Assembly: GCA_016213105.1 (NCBI GenBank)
Contig: JACRBN010000020.1
Coordinates: 62,001 to 126,000 of the forward strand
DNA length: 64,000 bases
Source of the DNA: Chloroflexota bacterium
Lineage (GTDB): Bacteria > Chloroflexota > Anaerolineae > Anaerolineales > Villigracilaceae
Direction: 5' to 3'
The stretch's first letter is position 1. Each line of letters begins with the position of its first letter. This document shows, piece by piece, positions 8,803-16,871 of the stretch. Both the position numbers and the translations under genes were made by a program. The notes beneath the pieces are model-generated. The model saw only the letters and a list, made by a program, of their open reading frames with translations. It searched no databases and had not been told where the DNA came from.

Positions 8803-9516
8803 TCAGCTTTTTTGTCCCACCGCCACCAATACACTCGCCCCGTGGAACCCGATCTCGTGCGCGCGCTTGCGCAGGGCTTCGCCTTGTATTCTTAATTTCT
8901 CCTCGCCAGGAACTCCTTGGATACGCTCCTGCACGTACTGGTCGATGATGCCGTCAATCTCGGTCACCGTATCGGCGGCCAGCGGATCGTCCGTGAGGTC
9001 GACCAGGTCGTGGAAGGAAAAGTCCAGCCCCAAGGTTCCCAGCATGGAGACAATCTCCGCCCGCGGATAGGTCGGGTTGTGGCAGACGCCGCGCGCCGTA
9101 TCCACTGCCGCCCACCAGTGATGCAGCAGGACGTGGGTCATCTGGGTCTCGGCCTGACTGTCACAGTACATTTCGCTGACGATGAAATGTCCGCCTGGCT
9201 TCAGCACGCGTTTCATTTCATTCAAGACGCAGAGCGGCTCGGGCAGATGGTGCAGCGAGTAACTGATGCTGACCGTGTCGAAGCTGGCGTCGGGGAAGTC
9301 CAGCGTATTCGCATCCATCTGCATGAAACGAATGGACGGGTCATCGAAGTGACTCTGGAAGGCCTGCTGGGCGCGGTCGCTGGTATCGATGCCGATGATC
9401 TCCGTGTACGAAGCCAGGTCTTCCTTGAGCACTTCCGCAAACCTGCCTGTGCCCGTGGCCACGTCGAGAATCTTCCCGCCGTGGAGGTTTCCAAAAATAT
9501 CCTTGAATGTAGTCAT
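8803..9516 (-). CDS. Class I SAM-dependent methyltransferase
   Basis: This 237-residue protein starts at the ATG at 9516 (MTTFKDIFGNLHGGKILDV), preceded by GGAAGGG; an upstream in-frame ATG at 9540 has no such site. SAM-binding motif I is ILDVATGTGRFAEVL near residue 18, the acidic motif II ends in IIGIDTSDRA, and motif III/post-motif segments are FDTVSISYSLHHLPEP and MKRVLKPGGHFIVSEM. This is the UbiE/SmtA-like methyltransferase_11 pattern. The substrate is unknown. It is separated from the response-regulator gene by about 140 bases. Confidence 0.85.
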   Translation of the reverse strand: MTTFKDIFGNLHGGKILDVATGTGRFAEVLKEDLASYTEIIGIDTSDRAQQAFQSHFDDPSIRFMQMDANTLDFPDASFDTVSISYSLHHLPEPLCVLNEMKRVLKPGGHFIVSEMYCDSQAETQMTHVLLHHWWAAVDTARGVCHNPTYPRAEIVSMLGTLGLDFSFHDLVDLTDDPLAADTVTEIDGIIDQYVQERIQGVPGEEKLRIQGEALRKRAHEIGFHGASVLVAVGQKS

Positions 9517-9579
9517 GCAAACCCTTCCGTCTTTGGTCATGAAGTTTGTCAGGATGGTTCCATTTTATCGCTCCTCCTG

Positions 9580-9592
9580 TATAATCGGGGCC
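9580..9592 (+). promoter_or_regulatory. -10 box abutting the nadM-like start codon (leaderless promoter)
   Basis: A perfect TATAAT lies at 9580-9585 and the ATG begins at 9593, leaving 7 bases. Transcription starting 7 bases after the -10 would begin at or next to the A of ATG. No Shine-Dalgarno sequence is possible in that space. The -35 region (GTTCCA at 9557-9562, 17-base spacer) is weak. Confidence 0.6.
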
Positions 9593-10144
9593 ATGTCCGA
9601 ACCCAAATATGCGCGCATCGGCATGGTCGCCCGCTGGCGTCCCGTCCACAACGGACAGGCGGTGGTGCTGCATGCCTTGTGCGCGAGCGCGCGGGAGGTG
9701 CTGATCGGTATCGGCTCATCCAACCGTTACAACGCCCGCAATCCCTTCACCCTGGCCGAAACCGAAGACATGCTGCGACTCGCTCTCGCGGGTCGTGACA
9801 ACGTTCGCCTGATGCCCGTCCCTGACCTGGATGACGGTCCGCGCTGGCGGCTGATGCTGCTGGACTTGTTCGGTCCGCTCGACCTGTTCGTGACGGATAA
9901 TCCCTACGTGGCGAATCTGCTCAAGGAGGATTATCCGCTGTGCCGACCCGTCGAGTTGATTCCGTTAAATGAGCGGGTGCGCGTCGACGGGAGCATGGTG
10001 CGGGCGGCGATGGCGCGCGGAGAACGGTGGCAGGCCTGGGTCCCGGAGAAGGTTGCGGAGTATATCCAGTCGAACGGGTTGGACGTCCGCTTCCGCAGGG
10101 AATTTGGGTTGGAAACTTTGGCGATGGCAACGGTAATCTCGTAA
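9593..10144 (+). CDS. NadM-like nicotinamide-nucleotide adenylyltransferase (cytidylyltransferase fold)
   Basis: This 183-residue protein starts MSEPKYARIGMVARWRPVHNGQ. The nucleotidyltransferase signature appears as RWRPVHNGQ (family GRFxPxHxGH-like) and the substrate-recognition ISSTxxR-type segment as GSMVRAAMARGE near residue 135. The GIGSSNRYNARNPFTLAETEDML segment is typical of NadM, which joins NMN and ATP to make NAD. The second His of HxGH is Gln here, so activity is not certain. A glutamine-dependent NAD synthetase lies 2 kb downstream on the same strand, which supports a role in NAD synthesis or recycling. It appears to be translated from a leaderless transcript. Confidence 0.8.
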   Translation: MSEPKYARIGMVARWRPVHNGQAVVLHALCASAREVLIGIGSSNRYNARNPFTLAETEDMLRLALAGRDNVRLMPVPDLDDGPRWRLMLLDLFGPLDLFVTDNPYVANLLKEDYPLCRPVELIPLNERVRVDGSMVRAAMARGERWQAWVPEKVAEYIQSNGLDVRFRREFGLETLAMATVIS

Positions 10145-10163
10145 CGCGAGATATTATCTCGCG
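10145..10163. repeat. Family C palindrome
   Basis: CGCGAGATA and TATCTCGCG are perfect inverted arms around one T, immediately after the nadM-like stop codon. The core CGAGATATTATCTCG is identical to the core of the longer palindrome inside the NAD synthetase gene at 13423-13453. Confidence 0.75.
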
Positions 10164-10181
10164 CAACTTTCAGGAGGCTTT

Positions 10182-11147
10182 ATGTATTCGTGGGATGAAG
10201 ATACCACCAAGTGGTACGGTTCGGGCAAGTATGCGTATGCGCCCGCTGCGGCGCCTGCGCGCGTGGCTTCCGCCGAGCGCGCCAAGGCGGCGGGTCCGCG
10301 CACCTATCAGGGCAAGAGCGGCCCGAACGAAAAGATCATAGACCCGCGCAAGACCATCCGCAGCGAGTCGAAGAATCCGCTGATCGTGGCGATCGACGTG
10401 ACGGGTTCGATGGCGCGCTGGCCGTTCGAGATCTTCGACCGCCTGCCGCTGTTGTACAACACACTCTCGCAGTATCGCCCCGATGTGGAAATCTGTTTCG
10501 CGGCCATCGGCGACGCGGGCGTGGATCGCTGGCCGCTGCAGGTTACAACCTTTGCCAGCGGCTTCGACCTGGAGCAATTGCTCGGTTCGCTCTACGGCGA
10601 AGGCGGCGGTGGGGACGCGCCCGAAAGCTACGGCTTGTTCGCGCACTGGGTCAACACCCACGTGGAAATCCCCAACGCCGAGGAGCCGCCCTTCCTGATC
10701 GTCTTTGGCGACGTGACCATGCACCCCGTCATCGCGCGCGGACAGATCCAACATTATCTCGGCGACAAGCTCAATGGCGACATGGACGCCATCAAGGAAT
10801 GGCAGAAATTGACCCAGACCTGGAATACCTGGTTCATGCGCCGCCCGACCGGCAAGCGCGGCGACCAGGTGGATGTGCAGTGGGGCAAGGCCATCGGTGA
10901 GCAGAAGATCTTCCACATCGAAGACGAACAGCGCGCCGTCGATTACGCCATGGGCATGGTCGCCCGCTCCTGGGGCTACTTCGACAACTTCCAGGACAAT
11001 CTGCGCGCCCGCCAGGATGAGAAGAAGGTCGAACAGGTCAGCAAGCCCATCGAGATGATCTGCCCGCGCTGCGGCGCGCCCATCCCCATCTCGGCAGGCG
11101 GCGGCATGTTCAAGTGCAGCTTCTGCGGCACAACGTTGAAACTCTAG
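10182..11147 (+). CDS. vWA-like domain protein with C-terminal zinc ribbon
   Basis: This 321-residue protein has a good ribosome site (AGGAGG) before the ATG. Residues 65-250 resemble a von Willebrand A fold: VAIDVTGSMARWPF carries a MIDAS-like DxTGS, and VFGDVTMHP may supply another metal ligand. The C-terminus, CPRCGAPIPISAGGGMFKCSFCG, is a four-cysteine zinc ribbon. The N-terminal 50 residues are Ala/Gly/Pro-rich and probably disordered. The function is unknown; vWA proteins usually assemble complexes or act with MoxR ATPases, none of which is nearby. It lies between the nadM-like and pyruvate-kinase-like genes. Confidence 0.7.
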   Translation: MYSWDEDTTKWYGSGKYAYAPAAAPARVASAERAKAAGPRTYQGKSGPNEKIIDPRKTIRSESKNPLIVAIDVTGSMARWPFEIFDRLPLLYNTLSQYRPDVEICFAAIGDAGVDRWPLQVTTFASGFDLEQLLGSLYGEGGGGDAPESYGLFAHWVNTHVEIPNAEEPPFLIVFGDVTMHPVIARGQIQHYLGDKLNGDMDAIKEWQKLTQTWNTWFMRRPTGKRGDQVDVQWGKAIGEQKIFHIEDEQRAVDYAMGMVARSWGYFDNFQDNLRARQDEKKVEQVSKPIEMICPRCGAPIPISAGGGMFKCSFCGTTLKL

Positions 11148-11160
11148 CCCCCTCCCGACC

Positions 11161-11193
11161 TCCCCCAAATTCCGCGTTTTGGAATTTGGGGGA
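11161..11193. repeat. Palindromic hairpin overlapping a ribosome site
   Basis: The 13-bp perfect stem TCCCCCAAATTCC / GGAATTTGGGGGA has a 7-base loop. Its right arm runs into the Shine-Dalgarno stretch GGAGGAGG (11191-11198) of the next gene, so folding could affect translation as well as terminate upstream transcripts. A related palindrome is at 39631-39665. Confidence 0.65.
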
Positions 11194-11206
11194 GGAGGTT
11201 GTATCC

Positions 11207-12100
11207 ATGAAAATCTCCGCAATTGTCACTGTCCCACCCTACGCCAGCTTTCTGGAGGAAGTCTCCCGCCACCCTCTGGTGAGCGGATTCCGCTTGAACA
11301 CGGTCATGCCGCTCAAGGAGAGTCCGCGCGAGGCGCTGGAACGCCTGTCGAAATTCGGTCCACCGCTGTGGGTGGATTTGAAGGGACGCCAATTGCGCGT
11401 AGCCAATCCTGCCATCCCGCCTTTTACTGAAATCAAGCTGAGCCACAAGATCAAAGTCCACACGCCTGTGGACGCCTATTTCTCGGACGGCAACGAGCGT
11501 GCCCGCGTGGCCGCTGTGGACGGCGACCGCCTGATCATGGAAGACGGCCCGCGCCGCATGATCGGGCCTGGCGAGTCGGTCAATATCATTCATCCCTCGC
11601 TGGAGATCGAAGGCACGCTGACTGAGACCGATAAGGTCTACCTGGCCGCCATGCGGGAACTGGGGCTGACCAGGGTGATGCTTTCCTACGTCGAATCGGC
11701 CGCGGATGCGCAGGAAGTGCGCGACCTGTTGCCTGGGGCAGAGGTGGTGCTCAAGATCGAGTCTCAACGCGGCCTGGAGTTTGCCAAACGCCACGGCGCC
11801 CAACACGGACGGCTGATGGCCGCGCGCGGCGATTTGTACGTGGAAATCCCCCACCCGCATCAGATTATTTCCGCACTTCGTGTAGCCATTAATGGCGATG
11901 AAAATGCCATTCTTGCCAGTCGACTCTTTGAAAGCTTAACCTGGCAGCCCGTCCCAGTCAGCGCGGACATTACCGACGCCGCCTACCTGCTGGAGATCGG
12001 CTACCGCACCTTCATGCTCGGCGACCAGGTCTGCATGAAACGCGACTCGGTCATCGAGGCGTTGAACCTGCTGGAAGCGATAGCAGGGGAGTTTTCATGA
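11207..12100 (+). CDS. Pyruvate-kinase-like (alpha/beta)8 barrel protein
   Basis: This 297-residue protein starts at the ATG at 11207 after GGAGGAGG. It resembles the catalytic barrel of pyruvate kinase or HpcH/HpaI-type aldolases: LWVDLKGRQLRVA (like the KGPEIR strand), VLKIESQRGLEFAKR (like KIENxEG), RLMAARGDLYVEIPHP (like MVARGDLGVE, the metal site) and FMLGDQVCMKRDSVIEALNLLEAI at the C-terminus. It is much shorter than a true pyruvate kinase (about 470) and lacks the allosteric C-terminal domain, so it should not be called pyruvate kinase outright. It probably acts on pyruvate/PEP-like enolates with Mg2+. Confidence 0.7.
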   Translation: MKISAIVTVPPYASFLEEVSRHPLVSGFRLNTVMPLKESPREALERLSKFGPPLWVDLKGRQLRVANPAIPPFTEIKLSHKIKVHTPVDAYFSDGNERARVAAVDGDRLIMEDGPRRMIGPGESVNIIHPSLEIEGTLTETDKVYLAAMRELGLTRVMLSYVESAADAQEVRDLLPGAEVVLKIESQRGLEFAKRHGAQHGRLMAARGDLYVEIPHPHQIISALRVAINGDENAILASRLFESLTWQPVPVSADITDAAYLLEIGYRTFMLGDQVCMKRDSVIEALNLLEAIAGEFS

Positions 12101-12102
12101 TC

Positions 12103-12152
12103 GCGCTTCGACTGCGGGACGGAAGAACACCGTCTCTCCGCTCAGCGCGGAG
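12103..12152. repeat. Family A half-element providing a Shine-Dalgarno sequence
   Basis: The right-hand part of a family A element (GCGCTTCGACTGCGG ... CTCCGCTCAGCGCGG). Its last bases join to form GCGGAGG, correctly spaced before the TTG start of the NAD synthetase gene, so the repeat seems to have become that gene's ribosome site. Confidence 0.7.
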
Positions 12153-12158
12153 GTTAAT

Positions 12159-13670
12159 TTGAAACTTGCCCTGGCCCAAATCAACACCACCGTCGGAGAT
12201 CTGGCTGGAAACATCGCGCGGATTCTGGATGCGGCGCGGCAGGCGCGGGATGCCGACTTGATCGTCTTCCCCGAACTGGTCGTGCCTGGCTACCCGCCGC
12301 GAGACATCCTGTATGATGCGTCCTTTGTGGAAGCGGTGGGCGCAGCCACCCAGGATTTGGCGCGACAGTCTAAAGGGTTGCCGCCCATGCTGGTCGGGTC
12401 CTTTGCGCCATCGGGGAAGAAGTTATTTCTCCATCCTGCCTTGCATAACATCGCGTATTTGATTCATGATGGGGAGATGCGGATCGCGCAGGTCAAACAA
12501 TTGCTGCCTGTTTACGACGTATTCTATGAGCCGCGCTGGTTCGTTCCCGGGGAAAAGACTCTGCCGCCCATCGAGATCGCGGGCAAAAGGATCGGCGTGT
12601 TGATCTGCGAGGACATGTGGGACGAGGAATATCCCATCCACCCGGGCGCGGAGTTGAAAGCCATGGGCGCGGAGGCGCTGGTGTGCATGTCCGCTGCGCC
12701 GTTCCACAAGGGCAGCCTGCAAGACCGTGTCCATCACGCCTCGCGCCAGGGATTGCCGATTGCCTTCGTCGATCTGGTGGGTGGAAACGATGAACTGGTC
12801 TTCGACGGTGGCAGTTTTATTTTGGGACATGGAAAACTGAACCGCTTCGAGGAACAGGTCGAGATTCTCGATTGGAACCTGGAACGCGGCGAGTGGAAGA
12901 TCGAACTCGAAAGCGTAGAGGACATCTTTCACGTGCTGGTGTTGGGAGTGCGAGACTTTGCCCATAAGAACCGACTCAAGCAGGGCTTCATCGGCCTCTC
13001 GGGCGGAATCGACTCGTCCGTGGCGGCGGTCATTGCGGCGGAGGCGCTGGGCGCGGAGCACCTGACGGGCATCGCCATCCCGTCGCGCTACACCGATCCG
13101 CGCTCGACCGAGGCGGCGCAGGAATTGGCCTCCAACCTCGGCATCGGCTTCGAAGTGGTCGAGTTGGAGTCGATGCACAAGGCCATGGAAACTGCGCTGG
13201 GCAGCCTGGCCGAAGGCGTGGGCGGGGAAAACCTCCAGGCGCGGCTGCGCATGATGATCCTGATGAGCTACGTCAACCAGCGCGGCGGATTCCTGGTCAA
13301 CACAAGCAACAAGACCGAGCTGACGCTGGGATATTCCACACTGTACGGCGACATGGCGGGCGCAATCAGTCCGCTGGGGGATGTGACCAAGCCTGAGGTA
13401 TATGAGTTGGCGCGTTATATCAACGTAGGACGAGATATTATCTCGTCCTACGTAATGGAGCGAAAGCCATCAGCGGAATTGAAGCCTGAGCAGGTCGATC
13501 CCTTTGATTACGACACGCTCGCGCCCGAATTGGAAAAGATGGTATTGGCCAACGAGAGCAACGCAGCCATGCGCGCCAGCGAACACAAGCGCGGACAGAT
13601 GGGCGTGGTGTTGAAGGTCAGTGAGAAGGCCTTTGGCTCAGGGCGGATGATGCCGATCACGCGGAAATAA
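12159..13670 (+). CDS. nadE: Glutamine-dependent NAD+ synthetase
   Basis: This 503-residue two-domain enzyme starts at TTG 12159 (MKLALAQINTTVGDLAGN). The N-terminal nitrilase-like glutaminase has the Glu-Lys-Cys triad: Glu in FPELVVPGYPPRD near residue 43, Lys in QVKQLLPVYD near 112, Cys in GVLICEDMW near 150. The C-terminal synthetase has the ATP P-loop GLSGGIDSSVAA near 285 and NTSNKTELTLGYSTLYGDMAG near 385. It amidates deamido-NAD using glutamine. The ribosome site appears to come from a family A repeat. Codons for YINVGRDIISSYVM contain a perfect 31-base palindrome (13423-13453). Confidence 0.95.
   Translation: MKLALAQINTTVGDLAGNIARILDAARQARDADLIVFPELVVPGYPPRDILYDASFVEAVGAATQDLARQSKGLPPMLVGSFAPSGKKLFLHPALHNIAYLIHDGEMRIAQVKQLLPVYDVFYEPRWFVPGEKTLPPIEIAGKRIGVLICEDMWDEEYPIHPGAELKAMGAEALVCMSAAPFHKGSLQDRVHHASRQGLPIAFVDLVGGNDELVFDGGSFILGHGKLNRFEEQVEILDWNLERGEWKIELESVEDIFHVLVLGVRDFAHKNRLKQGFIGLSGGIDSSVAAVIAAEALGAEHLTGIAIPSRYTDPRSTEAAQELASNLGIGFEVVELESMHKAMETALGSLAEGVGGENLQARLRMMILMSYVNQRGGFLVNTSNKTELTLGYSTLYGDMAGAISPLGDVTKPEVYELARYINVGRDIISSYVMERKPSAELKPEQVDPFDYDTLAPELEKMVLANESNAAMRASEHKRGQMGVVLKVSEKAFGSGRMMPITRK
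13423..13453. repeat. Perfect palindrome inside the NAD synthetase coding region
   Basis: Arms ACGTAGGACGAGATA and TATCTCGTCCTACGT are perfectly inverted around a single T. The core matches the intergenic palindrome at 10145-10163. It replaces rather than lengthens the protein: the residues from YIN to PSAEL have the spacing usual in this family. Confidence 0.8.
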
Positions 13671-13728
13671 TTTTTCCACGAAGGGCACGAAGAGGCACAA
13701 ATGCCCAAGCCCCAGTGACTGTCACTTT

Positions 13729-14898
13729 TTAAGTCCAAATACTATCGTACGGATTCTCGCCGACGATCTCTTTCCCTTCGGCGAAGCGCATGGGGGTGAA
13801 GCGTGAGATGTCCACTGTGGAGGGTTTCCCATCCAGAATCCACTCGGACAGGCACAGGCCGACGGCGGGAGCGATCTTGAAGCCTGTGCCGCTAAAGCCT
13901 GTGTCCAGCCAGAAGCCGTCGGGGCCGATGGGGCCGAGGGCGGGGTGCTGGTCGGGGGTGATGGCGTCGTAGCCGCTGTGCGCGCTGTGGAAGTGGGCCG
14001 CTTCCATTTGGGGGACGCGCAGGCAGATGCGCTCGATGGCCGCTTCCACGAAGCCAGGGCTGGGGTGGTCGGCGTCGCCATCGGGGGATTGGCCGAGCGG
14101 GTTGCCATCCTCCAGCCCGACCAGGGTCAGGTCAGCGGCGTCGGGGCGGAAGTACATCAGGTTGGGGAAGTCGATCACGGTCAGGTGCGGGTCGCGCAGC
14201 GCGGGCGGACGCTTGACCAGCATGGTGTCGTGCCGCCAGGTGCTGAGCGGCAGATCCACACCCGCCAGATCACAAATCCCTTTGGCCCAGGCACCCGCGG
14301 CATTGACCACGATGGGCGCGGAGAATTCTCCCAGCGTAGTGGATACGCCCGTGACTTTTCCGCCCGCGGTTTGGATGGCGGTCACCGCGCAATTCTGCAC
14401 GAAGGCCGCGCCATGCGCCTTGGCAGCGTTCATCAACGCGTTGGCCGTAGAGGTCGGGTCGGCATAACCTGACTCGGGTTCGTAGGCCGCCGCTTGGATG
14501 TCGTCCAGGAAAAAGTCGGGGGCGAGACGCCGCGCCTCGTCCACGGAGACGACCTCAGCGGGGATGCCGAGTCCACGTTGGGCGGCGACGTTGGCCCGCA
14601 GTGCGGGAGTCTGCTCGGGGCGGACGAGCTGCAAGAATCCCGTTTGGGTGAATCCGCATTCGCCGCCGACGCGCTTCTTCCAGTCGCGGAAGTAGCCGAA
14701 CGAGACCCAGGCCAGCTGCGACTCGACCAGCAGGTCGTAGTGCATCCGCACGAGTCCGCTTGAACGGCCCGTGGCGCCCGCCGCGATGAACTGTTTTTCC
14801 AGGACGACGGGTTTGACTCCGCGTTCCGCCAGGTGAAAGGCCAGCGACGCGCCATGCACGCCGCCTCCGATAATGATGACGTCGAATGTATTGGACAT
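13729..14898 (-). CDS. FAD-dependent oxidoreductase, DAO/sarcosine-oxidase-like
   Basis: This 389-residue protein starts at ATG 14898 (MSNTFDVIIIGGGVHGASLAFHLAERG). The N-terminal dinucleotide fold GGGVHG binds FAD; RSSGLVRMHYD near residue 47 and the C-terminal DTGFSGTGFKIAPAVG near 340 are typical of D-amino-acid oxidase / sarcosine oxidase / glycine oxidase enzymes, which oxidise an amine C-N bond and release an imine. The electron acceptor (oxygen or a quinone/dehydrogenase partner) is not clear. It diverges from an APC permease, and both face a region with LacI-type operators, so the pair may import and oxidise the same amine or amino acid. Confidence 0.88.
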   Translation of the reverse strand: MSNTFDVIIIGGGVHGASLAFHLAERGVKPVVLEKQFIAAGATGRSSGLVRMHYDLLVESQLAWVSFGYFRDWKKRVGGECGFTQTGFLQLVRPEQTPALRANVAAQRGLGIPAEVVSVDEARRLAPDFFLDDIQAAAYEPESGYADPTSTANALMNAAKAHGAAFVQNCAVTAIQTAGGKVTGVSTTLGEFSAPIVVNAAGAWAKGICDLAGVDLPLSTWRHDTMLVKRPPALRDPHLTVIDFPNLMYFRPDAADLTLVGLEDGNPLGQSPDGDADHPSPGFVEAAIERICLRVPQMEAAHFHSAHSGYDAITPDQHPALGPIGPDGFWLDTGFSGTGFKIAPAVGLCLSEWILDGKPSTVDISRFTPMRFAEGKEIVGENPYDSIWT

Positions 14899-14904
14899 GC
14901 ACCG

Positions 14905-14910
14905 ATTATA
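14905..14910 (-). promoter_or_regulatory. -10 box abutting the FAD oxidoreductase start
   Basis: TATAAT on the minus strand, 6 bases before the ATG at 14898, leaves no room for a ribosome site. This is consistent with a leaderless transcript. Confidence 0.55.
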
Positions 14911-14958
14911 TAATACCCACGGGGTCATAAAGTGAAGTTTTGTGAGCCGCGCCCCTCC

Positions 14959-14976
14959 ATTGAAAACGTTTTCAAT
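14959..14976. promoter_or_regulatory. LacI/GalR-type operator 1
   Basis: An 18-bp perfect palindrome centred on CG (ATTGAAAAC|GTTTTCAAT). A central CpG flanked by A/T tracts is the hallmark of LacI-family operators. It lies between the divergent FAD oxidoreductase and permease genes, about 70 bases upstream of the oxidoreductase start and just upstream of the permease promoter. Confidence 0.75.
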
Positions 14977-14992
14977 TGTCAACATTTGCCAC

Positions 14993-15021
14993 TTGTATTT
15001 GAAAACGATTTCCCCTACAAT
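14993..15021 (+). promoter_or_regulatory. Permease promoter with LacI-type operator 2 in the spacer
   Basis: -35 TTGTAT (14993-14998), 17-base spacer and -10 TACAAT (15016-15021). The spacer holds TTGAAAACGATTTCC, an imperfect copy of operator 1, whose centre is 39 bp from operator 1's centre. A repressor on this site would block RNA polymerase directly. The leader to the permease ATG is about 155 bases. Confidence 0.7.
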
Positions 15022-15182
15022 ATTCTCAACACTCACGAACCATTGGGGGAGTCGTGGTGTTATTTTTTATAATCATTTTCAGTCAGAAAAGGAGCCGCCT
15101 CTCAAAAATACAGAAACGCCCTGCCACAATTGTTGTCTGTTGTTCTCGTTTGCGAAATCACAATTTTTCCAGGAGAATGAAT

Positions 15183-16736
15183 ATGACCAAAGCTGACAAG
15201 GTTCAAGAGCACGATAAGCAGGTACTGCACAAGATGGGGTATGCGCAGGAACTTTCGCGCCGCATGAGCGGCTTCTCGAATTTCGCCATTTCGTTTTCGA
15301 TCATTTGTATCCTGGCAGGCGGCATCACGGCCTTCCCCTTTGCGTTCAGCGCGACGGGCGGCGGCGGTGTGGGTATCGGCTGGCTGGTGGGCGGAGTGTT
15401 CGCGCTGATCGTTTCCTTCGCGATGGGACAAATTGCCTCGTCCTACCCGACCGCGGGCGGACTCTATCACTGGAGTTCCATCCTCGGCGGACGGGCCTGG
15501 GGTTGGGTGACCGCCTGGTTCAACCTGCTGGGACTGGTCTTCGTGATCTCCTCGGTGGATGCGGGCGTCTTCCAACTTTTCCGTGACCTGGTGCTGCACG
15601 GCGTCTTTGGCGTGGATGTATCGGGCACCGCCTGGCAGGCCACCGCTGGTTTGCCTGGCGTCTACTGGCTGGTGGGCGTGGGCGTCATCATCGCAAGCCA
15701 CGCGGCCCTCAATCATTTCGGCATCCGCATCACCACCATGTTGACGGACATGAGCGGATATTTGATCTTCATCGTCGCCATCTCCCTGACCGTTCTCCTG
15801 CTGGTCTTCGCCCCCGTCCCGTTGGATTTCTCCCGCTTGTGGACGTTCACCAACTTCTCGGGCGAGGCGGGCGGAAGCGTGATCCCGCAGACCAGCAGCA
15901 TCCTGTACGGATTTGTAGTCGGCCTGATCCTGGTCGTGTACACCATCACAGGCTACGACGCTTCGGCGCACACCTCGGAAGAGACTCACGACGCTCAGAT
16001 CAACGTTCCCAAGGGCATGTGGCAGGCGGTCTTCTATTCGGTGACCTTCGGTTTTCTGATGGTCTGCTCCTTCGTGCTGGCGATGCCTGACGTTAAAGAG
16101 GGCGCAGCCCAGGGCTGGGGCGTCTTCGCCTATGTCATGGCCAGTTCCACCATGCCGACCTTCCTGCTCGACCTGCTTTACATCGGCATCGTGTTCGCCA
16201 ACTTCCTGTGCGGCCTGGCCTGTGTGACCTCCTGCTCGCGCATGATGTACGCCTTCGCCCGTGATGACGGTCTGCCGTTCTCGAAGACACTGAGCAATGT
16301 CAGCGTGACGCATCGCGTTCCCACTGTTTCGATCTGGGTCAGCGCGGCGCTGGCTTTCCTGTCCTGTCTGTATGGCGGGGCTTTCATCGTGCTGGCGGCT
16401 GGATGCGCCGTTTTCCTGTACATCTCCTACATTATGCCTGTCGCGGCGGGCGTCCTTGCCGAAGGCAAAACCTGGAAGGAAAAAGGCCCCTTCGACCTGG
16501 GCGCGCTTTCCAAGCCAATTGCCATCCTCGCCATCCTGGGCGGAGTGGTGCTGGTGTGGGTGGGCTTCCAGCCGCCGAACCAGCTCGTGGGCTACCTGAT
16601 CGTCGGCCTGATCGTCTTCCTGACGATTCTCTGGTTTGCCAGTGAGCGCACCCGCTTCGAGGGCGTGCCGCAGGGCGACAAGATCAAGGAACGCCAGAAG
16701 ATGATCGCCGAGATCGAGAAGAAATACAAGGATTAA
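15183..16736 (+). CDS. APC-superfamily amino acid/amine permease
   Basis: This 517-residue transporter starts MTKADKVQEHDKQVLHKMGY at 15183, chosen because AGGAG is 7 bases upstream (it is only 1 base from the ATG at 15177). About 12 hydrophobic helices follow. Helix 1 has GFSNFAISFSIICILAGGIT and later GGLYHWSSILGGRAWGW; together these resemble the amino acid/choline/GABA (ACT) permeases. In this context ethanolamine is an attractive substrate because the eut operon follows, but a terminator at 16750-16781 separates them and the gene shares its control region with an amine oxidase. The substrate is therefore undecided. Confidence 0.9.
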   Translation: MTKADKVQEHDKQVLHKMGYAQELSRRMSGFSNFAISFSIICILAGGITAFPFAFSATGGGGVGIGWLVGGVFALIVSFAMGQIASSYPTAGGLYHWSSILGGRAWGWVTAWFNLLGLVFVISSVDAGVFQLFRDLVLHGVFGVDVSGTAWQATAGLPGVYWLVGVGVIIASHAALNHFGIRITTMLTDMSGYLIFIVAISLTVLLLVFAPVPLDFSRLWTFTNFSGEAGGSVIPQTSSILYGFVVGLILVVYTITGYDASAHTSEETHDAQINVPKGMWQAVFYSVTFGFLMVCSFVLAMPDVKEGAAQGWGVFAYVMASSTMPTFLLDLLYIGIVFANFLCGLACVTSCSRMMYAFARDDGLPFSKTLSNVSVTHRVPTVSIWVSAALAFLSCLYGGAFIVLAAGCAVFLYISYIMPVAAGVLAEGKTWKEKGPFDLGALSKPIAILAILGGVVLVWVGFQPPNQLVGYLIVGLIVFLTILWFASERTRFEGVPQGDKIKERQKMIAEIEKKYKD

Positions 16737-16749
16737 TTCACAGTTCAGC

Positions 16750-16781
16750 AGCGCGGCATCCAAGAGACAGGATGCCGCGCT
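16750..16781 (+). terminator. Intrinsic terminator after the permease
   Basis: The 12-bp perfect stem AGCGCGGCATCC / GGATGCCGCGCT with an 8-base loop is followed by CTTTCT. It suggests the permease and the eut operon are separate transcription units. Confidence 0.7.
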
Positions 16782-16842
16782 CTTTCTGACCCTGCGCGCG
16801 AAATTGGCCCGCCAGTCGAGTCAAATTCCATTTCATTTGGGT

Positions 16843-16871
16843 TTGCCCAAATGTCAGACATCTTGTACAAT
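16843..16871 (+). promoter_or_regulatory. Probable promoter of the eut microcompartment operon
   Basis: -35 TTGCCC (16843-16848), 17-base spacer and -10 TACAAT (16866-16871) lie about 50 bases before the eutN start. The match is moderate. No cobalamin riboswitch or LacI-type operator was recognised here. Confidence 0.5.

Noticed and set aside
11207-12100. Calling the barrel protein pyruvate kinase
   Set aside because: It lacks the C-terminal allosteric domain and is about 170 residues too short, although barrel motifs are similar.
15102-16763. 553-codon minus-strand frame opposite the APC permease
   Set aside because: Antisense of a confirmed permease; the product is hydrophilic and low in complexity.
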